This document shows positions 23,111-32,644 of a DNA stretch of 64,000 bases, piece by piece (positions within the stretch are counted from its first letter, which is position 1; the number at the start of each line of letters is the position of its first letter). Under the pieces are notes generated by a model. It saw only the letters and a list, made by a program, of their open reading frames with translations. It searched no databases and was not told where the DNA came from. Source of the stretch: Auricularia sp. M13 (taxonomy: Eukaryota; Basidiomycota; Agaricomycetes; Auriculariales; Auriculariaceae); NCBI GenBank assembly GCA_037042915.1, contig CM073198.1, forward strand, positions 4,278,001-4,342,000. Direction: 5' to 3'. The translations under genes and the position numbers were made by a program.

Positions 23111-24538
23111 ATGGCAGCCCAGGCTTCGCGCGTCGTTGACGCGCTTCAAATGCTCGGCACCACCAAGCACGGCCTACCGCCGATCTACCTGCGCTCCATC
23201 CACATCGCGTGCACCCTCTCGATACTCTGTTTCGCCGCGGCTGTGTGGTACCTGGGCGACGAGACGCGCCAGTTGACGCTCGTTGACAAGCTTAGCAAGC
23301 CTCTCAACCGCGCGATGCAGCAAATCATGGGCACGTTCAAGACAACGCCTATCGAGGCCTTGCATATCGAGTCCTCAATACCGCCCATCGACCTGCTCCT
23401 GATGCGCCGCCGCCAGGCGACGGTGCTACGCCTTGCACGCATGCCCACGACTCACCCGATCTTGCAAAGACTCGGCGCTGCATGGCACAAAGGCACAGTG
23501 GTGGCAAGCCCGCCGCCGCTCCCGCCACCCAGGCTGACGGCATCTGGAAACGGCAAGCAGACGCGCCTGCAGCTGCTGGCGCGGGAATACGACCCGGACG
23601 GCGAACGCATCGACCCTGTGCATCACGCCCTTTGGGACGACCCGGTCGGCGACCGGAGATGGCGGGGCCGCCTGACAGTCAAACCGAAACCACCAGCCCT
23701 CGACAAACGACATGCCGCGCTCGAGCACTTAAATACGGCTCGGCAGCTTCGCAAGGACGAGCACAACGTGCTAGTATACAGCGATGGTTCACTTTTCGAC
23801 GCCCACTGTGGAGCCGGCTTTGCAATCTTCCATGGTCGACGGCAAGTCACTTCCCGCGCGCTCGGCCTGGGACAGACTGCCGATGTCTACGACGGCGAAA
23901 TGCACGAACTAGAGATGTCCGCGAGCCCGGCGCTGGCATACGCATCATCTCTTCCATTCAGACACATTCACGTTTACTTTTTTGCTGACAATAACTCTGC
24001 TGTTTCACAGATCTGCGAGCAACGGCCGGCGCCATGCCAGGCATTCTCCATCGGATTCATGCGCAGGGTCGAGGAGTTCCTCGTCGAGGACGATAGTCAC
24101 CGGGTGACCATGGCTTGGGTACCCGGACACGAGGACATAGCGGGCCAGGAGGCGTCGGATACGCTGGCGAAGGCGGGGACGAAGCGGGCGTCCTCGCTAC
24201 GCTTCAGCATGACCACGCGCACGCGCGCCGCAGCTTCACGGTCAACTTGGCCGCACGATGGGCCGAACGCTGGGCAGGCGCAGCGCGAAACAATGCATAC
24301 GAACCGGCAAACCGTATCGCAAATACGACAAGAAGACGCTCGCGGCGCTCGTACAATGTCGCACTGGGCACGCGCACACCGGAGAGTACTACCGGTCTAT
24401 CCGAAAGCCGGAACGCGGGTTTGCATGTCCTTGCGGGGAGGCACTGCAGACCCGCGACCACGTACTCGCCGAGGGCCCGGTGTACGAGCGCCATCGTCAC
24501 GTACTGCGGGATGTCTCGCCTTCGTTACAGGTCTCTGA
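23111..24538 (+). CDS. LINE linker plus RNase H domain, open frame
   Basis: 475-codon open frame. Residues 1-150 form the linker after RT (LRSIHIACTLSILCFAAAVW, KLSKPLNRAMQQIMGTFKTT). Residues about 215-350 are an RNase H type I domain with all expected acidic positions: Asp in VYSDGSLFD, Glu in YDGEMHELEM, Asp in YFFADNNSAVS, and Asp in HEDIAGQEASD. The RNase H would degrade the RNA template during element replication. After about residue 370 the frame leaves the homology; the true C-terminus continues in another frame (next entry). Confidence 0.9.
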   Translation: MAAQASRVVDALQMLGTTKHGLPPIYLRSIHIACTLSILCFAAAVWYLGDETRQLTLVDKLSKPLNRAMQQIMGTFKTTPIEALHIESSIPPIDLLLMRRRQATVLRLARMPTTHPILQRLGAAWHKGTVVASPPPLPPPRLTASGNGKQTRLQLLAREYDPDGERIDPVHHALWDDPVGDRRWRGRLTVKPKPPALDKRHAALEHLNTARQLRKDEHNVLVYSDGSLFDAHCGAGFAIFHGRRQVTSRALGLGQTADVYDGEMHELEMSASPALAYASSLPFRHIHVYFFADNNSAVSQICEQRPAPCQAFSIGFMRRVEEFLVEDDSHRVTMAWVPGHEDIAGQEASDTLAKAGTKRASSLRFSMTTRTRAAASRSTWPHDGPNAGQAQRETMHTNRQTVSQIRQEDARGARTMSHWARAHRRVLPVYPKAGTRVCMSLRGGTADPRPRTRRGPGVRAPSSRTAGCLAFVTGL

Positions 24539-24625
24539 ACTGCTCGGGACCAAGACGGGCATCCGTACAACGCCGCGTTCCTTCGCGAAGTGGTGCGTTT
24601 GGGCGGCCCACCACGGTGGTTGAAG
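24258..24625 (+). pseudogene. LINE C-terminal zinc-knuckle region in shifted frame
   Basis: The frame RKYDKKTLAALVQ ... GFACPCGEALQTRDHVL has a Cys-x-Cys ... His pattern like the zf-RVT finger found C-terminal of RNase H in fungal and plant LINE-derived proteins. The usual final Cys is Gly (AEGPVY) here; copy 2 has VECPEY at the same place. The ORF ends in AHHGG at about 24620. Confidence 0.8.
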
Positions 24626-24994
24626 ATCTGAAGCGCGCGCCTGCGCGCGCGCGTGACCCGACGCCCAACCGCCCGCTGCCCTTGTCCGCCACCCACCCAC
24701 CGTCCCCACGACCTGTCCACGGAGGGATGTATGGCTACTATGCTCTGGTTATGCTTATGGTCTATGCTATGATTCCTTTTCCCCTATCTCTGAGACACTC
24801 AATTAGCCTACCCTACAGCCTCACTTTGTAGCGCCCTGAAGTTTTGCATGTCCTCTGTCTGATCTGTGCTAGGTCCTCATCAGCTCACATATTGTTCTGG
24901 TTCTCGTTGTCTCGAGTTCGCCGCGTCTTGACACTGTGATTAGGTAGTCTGTAGCGGGGTAACCCACTGAATTAACAATGGTAGTCAAATGTTC

Positions 24995-25311
24995 AGAATA
25001 AGTGCATGATTGCAATGAAGAACCGGCCCGTTACGGGGACCGCAGTCGATAGCGTCATTGGTCTGGGGTCAGCCATGCGCACATAATTCACAGCGCGCGG
25101 CAACCGCTACAAGACGTCGACGCGCTGATGCACAATCCGCCGGGTTCGACCCTGCGCAGCACGTACAATTCGAGTTTAACTAGCGAAGGTACAAGAAATG
25201 TTTGATGACATGACGGTTGGAAAGACGACCGCGAGTTTCACTCGTATGGTTTCTCATTCAACTCCTCATAGATTCGTCGAAATGCCATAGGGTCTGCCTC
25301 ATACGTACGCT
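24995..25311. other. Spacer between LINE copy 1 and BRCT-like gene
   Basis: No gene or repeat recognised. It is the target sequence into which copy 1 inserted. Confidence 0.5.
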
Positions 25312-26230
25312 TCATTTCTTCCAAGGACTGATGCGCCCGGCTCCTGACATACTGGAGGAATTTTTTTTGATACACGTCCTTGGGACTGAGGACAAGTCAG
25401 CATCTGAGGAAGGCCTGTCAGGAATCCTCAGGATAGCACTCACAGCAGTTTCAACCCTCGATGCCATCTCCTCCGGCGCCGTCAGAGAACCGCTCAGCAA
25501 AAGCCATCGCCATACTTGGTGCATATATGCACGCCCATCGTCCGAGAGCCGACCCTTCTTGGCGCCAGTTTTATAGAATATATCAGTGGGAAGGCGAGGT
25601 AGAGTAACTGCGCCCTGTGCATCAATCCAATGAGTACCACTGAGGTCATAGATAGCCGCAATCAAGAGGTGCAGTCTTACCAGAATCTCTAGAGGTCGTT
25701 CTTGCTGGTTGTGGCATAACAAGTGAGCCGGGAACGAGCACATAAGCAAATGTCCTCACCTCATTGGCCATCTCAACGTCGTCGGAGTCGATGGCCATCT
25801 CTCTATCGGCAGAATCGGCTAGTTGATTGCTGACCATGCGATTATCAGCATGTTCGACCATCAATGACGCGTGACGCTACGCACAGTGGAATAACGTAGT
25901 TGGCGATGGAGACAGGTTTCTTCTCGACAAAACAATCTTCGATGAAATGGAAAGATGCTATCACACCCCGAAGATACTCAAACGCGATATCCCTTCTGGT
26001 GCGCAGAGGATGCACGAGAACAAGGTCAGACTCGCTGATTTCACCACAGATCTGCCCGCCCATGAGCTGAAAAAAGTGAGCAAGTTGGTAGCACGCAGAA
26101 AATGTAGCTAACACACCGTAATCTTTTCCTTGAGCTGCTTTCGCAGTTCAGCCTCGTTCCGCCTGCAAAACACGTTCCTGTCGAGATAGACGAGTTTATC
26201 TTCCATATGAGAATGTGGGTCTTCCTCCAT
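25312..26230 (-). CDS. BRCT-like domain protein (Rap1-like N-terminus?)
   Basis: Proposed start at 26230 (MEEDPHSHMEDKLVYLDRNV). Exon 1 ends KQLKEKIT and is joined by a 51 bp intron (GTGTGTTAGC to TTTTTTCAG) to LMGGQICGEISESDLVLVHP. The combined stretch, with LRTRRDIAFEYLRGVIASFH, FIEDCFVEKKPVS and IANYVIP, has the strand-helix order and GG turn of a BRCT domain as at the N-terminus of telomeric Rap1 proteins. A further exon gives ADREMAIDSDDVEMANE, then a donor GTGAGG and an acceptor before QERPLEILVRLHLLIAAIYD, followed by an unrecognised region to a stop at 25312. No Myb repeat was found, so Rap1 identity is tentative. The gene lies between two LINE insertions. Confidence 0.5.
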
Positions 26231-26417
26231 GTACGGTGTATGTTGCAAGAGAAAGGAACGTTTTAAGGTTTCAAGGTTTCAAGGTCCGCAGGCGCTTGTG
26301 CAACTCCCTCCGACTCTGAGTCTGCTTCGTTGAGGCAACAATATTACGGTTGATACGGCCGATACGGTCCGGTCGGCGCAGAAAGAACTGATCACTCACC
26401 TCGCACTACTGTATTAT
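26231..26417. promoter_or_regulatory. 5' flank of BRCT-like gene next to LINE copy 2
   Basis: Short interval containing the upstream region of the minus-strand gene. LINE copy 2 inserted about 190 bp upstream of the start codon, so promoter effects are possible. A small direct repeat TTTCAAGG occurs twice near 26266-26285. Confidence 0.35.
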
Positions 26418-28373
26418 CAGCTGTGAACATCGCCGGCCAGCGCGTATCGCTGGCTTGGCATAATCTGGGACCCCCAGATGACATTTGTGGCACACGTGAA
26501 GGCGATGGCGGCACGGGCCTCGCGCGTCGTCGACGCACTACAGATGCTCGGCAGCACCAAATATGGCCTGCCGCCGCTCTACTTACGCTCGATCCACATC
26601 GCGTGCACACTCTCGGTGCTGTGTTTCGCTGCGGCCGTGTGGTACCTCGGCGATGAAACGCGAGAGCTGACAATGGTCGACAAGCTCAGCAAAGTCCTGA
26701 ACCGGACGATGCGCCAAATCACGGGCGCATACAAGACAACGCCCGTCGAGGCCTTACGTGTCGAGTGCTCGATCCCGCCCATGGACCTGATTCTGACACA
26801 GCGCCGCCAGTCGGCGGCGTTGCGGTTTGCGCGCATGCCCGGGACTCATCCGGTCATGCAGAGGCTTATGGCACGGGGACGCGGCGGCGGCGAATCCGCC
26901 GCCGCTACCGTCGCCAAGACTGACGGCATCTGGCAACGGCAAGCAGACGCGACTTCAGCTGCTGGCGCGGGAGTACGACCCGGAGGGCGAGCGTATCGAC
27001 ATTCTCCACCGCGCTCCATGGGATGACCCACACGGAGACCCGCGATGGTGCGGACGGCTGTCGGTCAGGCCAAAACCACCAGCACTCGACAAACGGCGTG
27101 CGGCACTCGTCCACGTCGCCATGGTGCGCCCAATCCGCAAAGACAATCGGAACGTCTTGGTGCACAGCGACGGGTCACTCCTTGACGAGCGGTGTGGCGC
27201 GGGTTTTGCGGTATTTCACGGTAGGCGGCAGGTGACATCGCGCGCGCTTGGCCTTGGCCAGGCCGCCGACGTCTACGACGGCGAGATGCACGGCCTAGAG
27301 ATGGCGGCCGGGCCCGCCCTGGCGTATGCAGCCGCCCTGCCGACCAGACACACGACGTTTTCTTCTTCGCTGACAATGATTCTGCAATTGCGCAGATATG
27401 CCAACAACGGTCCGCGGCGTGCCAGGCTTTTTCGATCGGCTTCATGCGAAGGGTGCAGGAGTTCCTGCTCCAGGACGACACACACCGTGTGACGGTGGCA
27501 TGGGTACCAGGGCACGAGGATATTGCGGGACAAGAGGCGTCGGACGCGCTGGCAAAGGCTGGGACGAAGCGGGCGTCTACCCTACGCTTCAGCACAACAA
27601 TCACGCGCGCGCGACGCAGTAGCACGGAACAGCTGGCAGCGCGTTGGGCGGAGCGCTGGGCCGGCAATGCTTGCAACAATTCATACGAACCGGCGAACCG
27701 CATCGCGCCGTCGCTGCGACCGACTCCACACTTGCGCAAATACGACAAGAAAACATTCGCGGCTCCCGCACTGTGCACTGTGCTCACATCGGCGAGTACT
27801 AAGCGCGGTCCTTGCGGGGAGGCACTACAGACCCGCGACCACGTGCTCGTCGAGTGCCCAGAATACGAACGGCACCGCCGCATATTGCGGGATGTCTCGC
27901 CTTCAGTGCAGGTCTCCGAGCTACTCGGGACCAAGGCGGGCATTCGTGCTACCGCCGCGTTCCTTCGCCGAAGTGGTGCGTTTGGGCGGCCCACCACGGA
28001 GGTTGAAGATGCCGCGGGCGACTGAAGCGCGACCCGACGCCGAACCGTCCGCCGCCCTCGTGTACAATCCGGCCACCGTCCTCGGAACCCGTTCTTGGAG
28101 TGATGGGAGGTCTCTATGCTCCGGATATGCTCATGGTCTGTGTTATGACTCTCTTTATCCTTTTCTTACTGCGAGCCACTCAATTTGCCAGCATTACAGC
28201 ATCACTTTTGTAGCGCCCTGAAGCCCTGCATGTACACGGTCCGATCGGTGCTCTGCCTCCATTCGCTCACACTCTGTCTTGGTTCTCGTAGTCTCGAGTT
28301 CGCCGCGTCTTGACACTGTAATTAGGTAGTCTGTTGCGGGGTAATCCACTGAATCAACAACAACAGCTGTGAA
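26418..28373 (+). mobile_element. LINE copy 2, more strongly 5'-truncated, 10 bp target duplication
   Basis: Element 26428-28363 flanked by CAGCTGTGAA at 26418-26427 and 28364-28373. It begins after the RT catalytic core, at the block WLGI-type / DPQMTF shared with 23060-23095 of copy 1, and keeps linker, RNase H and CCHC finger, ending in a CAACAACAA tail. Same family as copy 1, clearly diverged over the shared region. Frame breaks interrupt the product near 26860, 27340 and 27800. Confidence 0.95.
26478..28025 (+). pseudogene. LINE copy 2 linker, RNase H and CCHC finger, frame-broken
   Basis: Segments in order: LRSIHIACTLSVLCFAAAVW (from 26585), KPPALDKRRAALVHVAMVRP (about 27075), VHSDGSLLDERCGAGFAVFH (RNase H Asp), YDGEMHGLEMAAGPALAYAA (Glu), a shifted FFADND-equivalent near 27365, HEDIAGQEASDALAKAGTK (final Asp), and CGEALQTRDHVLVECPEYER (finger with the last Cys present). 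Each catalytic acidic residue survives at the codon level, but not in one frame. Confidence 0.9.
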
Positions 28374-30012
28374 AATCGACTCTGCATCGGCGGGCTGCGC
28401 CCTCTATGTGATTCCAAAATTCGCTTAGCGGTAGAACGAGACCTAGAGAATGATCATTCGCCGACTAAGACTCCATCTGGAGACAGGAATTGCTATCGGA
28501 CTTGCCAACCACGTGCATAATAGTTCATAACAGTTCGTGTTCCGTCTTCATATCTTGGATGGAGACGCGAAGTTGGCTGTAGAAGAAGTAATGTGAGATA
28601 TTGCCTTCTTGATCAATTTCGGAGCACCTCTTGTCATATGAGCCAGGAGGATTTGACGTACCTGGCCCCAAGGGATATTGGCGGACATCTCAACAGTGTG
28701 CAAGCTGCATACCGCAAGACCGTCTGCGCCGGAACAGAGACGGGCAGCGCACGTGGGTTCAAAGACTTGCAAAGACACGCCGTCCAGGTCGCTCAAGTAT
28801 GCCATCGCTGACATTTAGGACCGCGTCGTGGTAGGTCTTCGCAGATGTGCAACTACGGGTTCGAGGCTTGAGCTGTAAGACGCAGGGGTTGTCAGCGCTC
28901 GACGCAGGCAGGTTTGATAGCGGGCTGGCTTATGGGGACGTGCCAATACTGTATGCGCGCGACGCGCAAGAACACGTCGCAACCTGTCACATGAAGAACC
29001 CGCTGAGTTCCTTGGGCGGGGGTGAGGTAATGGTCATGCGTTCGGGCGCCAGTGGGCACCTGCGTATGAAAGTTGTATCTTAGCCGCGAAGTCCTGTATG
29101 GCGGCGGAGATAATCGCACCTAGAGCTCGTCTGCTCGTCATTCGCGTCGGACGACCAGCTCTCTCCGTAGCAGGCTTTGTCGCGACTCAGTGCACTTCAT
29201 GCTCCAGGACGCGTGTAGTTTCCATCCCGAACAAGTTAAGGATGATCCTCGGCAGTACAACATTGTCCTCGGATACAGAGAAGCGGTCCAGCCGGCCAGC
29301 GAAGGACCCGGCTGGAACGGATAAACCGGCCATTGTGTTCCAGAGGAATGTCGGGATAGTCTTTAAGTAGTATACCCGTCATGGCGTGCCAGTGTAATCC
29401 AGGGGCACTCTGTCCGGTGTGCCAGACCGGCCGTCCATTCTGTGCGAACAGGTGCGACTAGGAGTTAAGTCCAGAATCTGCCTGGCAAACATTTAATCAA
29501 GGAGTCATTGACAGTGCCAAGTGGATGCAAGCACTCGCGACTCAAGCAGGCTGTTGCAGGCGGCGAGCACCAAGCCTATACGGCGTTGCAAGTACTTGGA
29601 CTGGGAAGAACTTGGAACGATGATCCATAGATCGGATCGAGAGTAAGTGGAGATCGGAGCGCCATTTGTAATTAGGCCTGTTCTAAACGCGAGGAGGGAT
29701 TTTGGAATACAGGTATCCATGCTGAGAAACAGACTCCATGCCACAGTGCGAAAGCGGCAAGATGATGCGCGATTAGAAGGGGAAAGGGAACGTGGTGAGA
29801 GCGCAGGCAAACGAGGATGATAAAAGTAGGACAAATGCGATAGCAGCCAATGGAGAGTCGTGAATTGGAGAGGGAAAATGATGACGGGAGTGTTAAAAAA
29901 ACAGATAAGGCATGAAGAAAGATGAGCGGAGGAGGGGATAGTGAACGAGCGATTGAGAACGAGCGACGACTAGGATCTACAAAGTACGGCCGGGTGGAGA
30001 AACGCAAGGTGG
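28374..30012. other. Intergenic, no gene recognised
   Basis: Only short frames; no family matches on either strand. A GGGTTCGAGGC word near 28857 resembles a tRNA B-box, but no cloverleaf can be built around it. Confidence 0.4.
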
Positions 30013-31513
30013 TCACTCGAGGTCCCCGAACGGCTGAGGCTTCCCCAGCTCGTCGTCGACCATCAGCGTCGCAATGTCAACAATCTGCTGGCATACGCCG
30101 AAGATGCGCCAGCGGTTGCGCATCGACGGGCTATAGAATCTGCACCAATGCACGTAGCGGAGCCACGGGAAAGGCCCAGGCGGCCACCGCGGGTCGAGTT
30201 TCAGTTGGTGTAACACATCCGGAGGGGGGATGAGCCACTCGGGCGCAAGGGCGCGGACGAGTATGTCCATCGAATTCAGGCACAAGTGGCGTACGGACTT
30301 CGAGATGCAGATGAAAGATGTGAGATCGGTGAATCGGTCAAGTTCGTCGACAATCGACGCGAGCAGTTCGACAGGGAGACGTTCGAGTGAGGGTGCGCCT
30401 GAGGCGGAGGGTGGGAACAGTATCATGTGGAATGGGTTGCTGTAGGCTTCTTCAACGGGGAATCTGACACGATGATCAGGATGGGCAGCAAGGGAGAGAA
30501 GTGAGACGGACATATCGGGGCGCTTGAAAATCCACAGCGCAGCGGGTCCACGCCACCAGCTCAGGTAGACACTGCGCGGCACACGTCGAGGCTTGTTCAG
30601 CTCGAGGTAGTGAATGATCTGTGCGAGGGCACGGGGATAGAGCGGCACTGAGCACGACGAGGAGTGAGCAAAAGAGAGTCATATTGTACATAGACTATGA
30701 TACGAACCTGAGCACGACGAGGAGTGAGCAAAAGAGAGTGCGGCTCAACTCCGCGCGGCTCGGTCTAAATACAGTGCGAGGCAAACAATTAGCGGAACGC
30801 GGGATCAGACATGCACGGAATGACAAATCGGGAAAGGATCCACAAGGACCGCATACAAAGATGATAATGATGGGAATGGCGGGGAGGAGCGCCGCGAACA
30901 TGATCGGCTCCGCGAGGCTGTCCGAACCTGCGATCTTAAGGTTGGCGAGCAGCTCGACGGTCCGAATCCCTTGTGTGTTCTCAATCTCGATGCCGTAGTT
31001 GATCCCATAGATACCAAATACGTCACAGTCATCGAGGTTCTGGCGGCGGATGACGGCCCACAGCACGCGCTCGGGGTGCACCCACGACTCGCGCCCGCTT
31101 TGCGCGCAGACCGTCTGGAAGATTTCGAAGCACCCGGCGTGGAAAAAGGGAAAGACATTCCCAGTCACATCGTACTGGCGCCCGGAAGGGCTCGCCACGC
31201 TGCCGTAGTCGCGGTGCTCGCCGGGGACCATGGGGTGCAAGAGGCGCACACTGCGCACATCGATAGCCTCAATGGCCGCGGGCGATGTCTCATGCATCTC
31301 AAAGAGCTCGGCGTGCTGTTCGTCCAGCGGTCCAAGCAGACACAGCTCCTGCTGCCATTCGACGACTTCCGACTGGAAGTGGAACGCGCTTGACGTCGGT
31401 GGGGGCGGCGCGTCTGGTCGCGCCTCGGAGAATGCGCGCGCAATGTCAGTCTGAGCGCGCGTGTCGGTTGTTGCCGGGGACTCGGAGGCGCTGTAATCGC
31501 TCACCTCGAGCAT
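30013..31513 (-). CDS. Agaricomycete F-box protein, two-part reading
   Basis: The 5' part (31513 to about 30950) has the conserved agaricomycete block DYGSVASPSGRQYDVTGNVF, PFFHAGCFEIFQTV and HPERVLWAVIRRQNLDD that precedes the F-box in this large family. The 3' part (30648-30013, 211 codons) carries SLERLPVELLASIVDELDRF (F-box), then ICISKSVRHLCLNS and a C-terminal WLRYVHWCRFYSPSMRNRWR motif also typical of the family. The two are in different frames with 30650-30950 between them, presumably introns and weakly conserved sequence, so the exact join is unresolved. Likely an SCF adaptor of unknown substrate. A 32 bp direct duplication sits in the join (separate entry). Confidence 0.72.
30648..30739. 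repeat. 32 bp direct duplication inside F-box gene
   Basis: CTGAGCACGACGAGGAGTGA followed by GCAAAAGAGAGT occurs at 30648-30679 and again at 30708-30739, exactly 60 bp apart. It covers the start codon region of the downstream F-box frame. Confidence 0.95.
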
Positions 31514-32640
31514 CGCCGCAACATGGGCGTTTGCGCCGCACAGCTAGCCAAGCACGTCAGCCAGGATAATTGCACTGTCGGTGCGAGCCTAGACGCAGTG
31601 ACAGAGAAGTGACCCAAAAGCGGTCGCAGTGAGGCAAAGCCCTCAAAGTGCGAGAGGAGGGCGAAGGAGGGCGGCGCTGTCGTTCATGCCTTACTTGCGC
31701 CGCGCCGTAAAAAAAATATCGCGGACGGAAACCACTGCAAGAACGACGGCGCGAGGTCCATCGTACGCGATGCGCTCGCACTACTGTCCAAGCACGTCAC
31801 TATTGTTGCCGAACGCAATCAGGAGGTAGGTAGGTAGGTAGATTCGGAGCTCAGGAGGATGAAGAAGTGTTCGGGCAATGCCGAACGCTGGCCGGCTTCG
31901 GTCGACGATGCGAGCGGGAGTTACAATACTGTAGGCTTGGGAACGGCCGATTGAAGCAGTGAGGCGTGAGCGAAAGAGCGTCAAAGACAGTTCACCGGGC
32001 GGCGGCCAGAGACCGTCGAACAAGGCGATGCGCTGTGCGCCAGACGAGAGGGAGGGCAAGACATTGCAAGGCATGATGAAGCAAGCGACTTTGTGCTGCA
32101 AGTGAGAGACGCGCGAAGGCAAAGCGGAGGTAGCGAGCGAGTCTGGCTGTTCGCGCGAGGCCCACGCCAAGGACAGCAGAAGAAAGGGAAGAAAGCAGCC
32201 AGGGGTAAGCGTATTGAGCAGCCGGGAAAGCTTGTACGAGCGCGCCGCGCGGAAGGCCAGGAACATGGTGAGCAAGACACGGGCGACAGATCGAGCCAGA
32301 TGCGGGCGACATATTGAACAAGACGCGGGCGACATATTGAGCCAGACGCGGGCGACACATTGGGCCAGACGCAGCAACATATTGAGCAAGGATTGAGCAA
32401 ACCGCAGGCGACATGTGCGGGGCACGTGCAAGTTCAGGGACCTATTGTCAAGAGCGGCACGTGCCGGGTATCGCTTGTCCTCGTACACGATGGCATATTG
32501 CTTTGCTGCCCGTCCTGCCCGCCGTGCCTAATCTGTTCGACCGCGCCCTAGCCAGGGTCTGCACCACTGCCAGAATGTGGGCCGAGTCGTATATAAGGCC
32601 GCGAATGGGCCTCTGCTGGGGAACCGTCGTCTACACCAGA
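31514..32640. repeat. Repeat-rich spacer with TAGG tract and second ATATTGAGCAAG minisatellite
   Basis: TAGG tract at about 31824-31842. From about 32208 to 32420 a minisatellite with units like GGGCGACATATTGAGCCAGA or ATTGAACAAGACGC resembles the array at 12.99-13.08 kb. The minus frame 31781-32488 is an artefact of the repeat. A TATATAAGG element at about 32589-32597 lies some 50 bp before the proposed start of copy B. Confidence 0.85.
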
Positions 32641-32644
32641 CTGC

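Larger units (their letters stand above)
22295..24994 (+). mobile_element. LINE copy 1, 5'-truncated, with 12 bp target duplication
   Basis: Element 22307-24982 flanked by AGTCAAATGTTC at 22295-22306 and 24983-24994. It starts inside the reverse transcriptase domain, as expected for 5' truncation during target-primed reverse transcription. Order: RT, RNase H, CCHC-type finger, then a 3' UTR ending in an AACAA-like tail. Its 3' UTR (about 24830-24980) aligns closely with that of copy 2 (28210-28363). Several frame changes make the RT part non-functional as written. Confidence 0.95.

Noticed and set aside
25135-25160. GGGTTCGACCCTG resembling a tRNA B-box
   Set aside because: No A-box at a suitable distance upstream and no cloverleaf.
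31781-32488. 235-codon minus frame rich in Ala/Arg/Leu
   Set aside because: It runs through the minisatellite and the TAGG tract; repetition keeps it open, and no family or splice signals support it.
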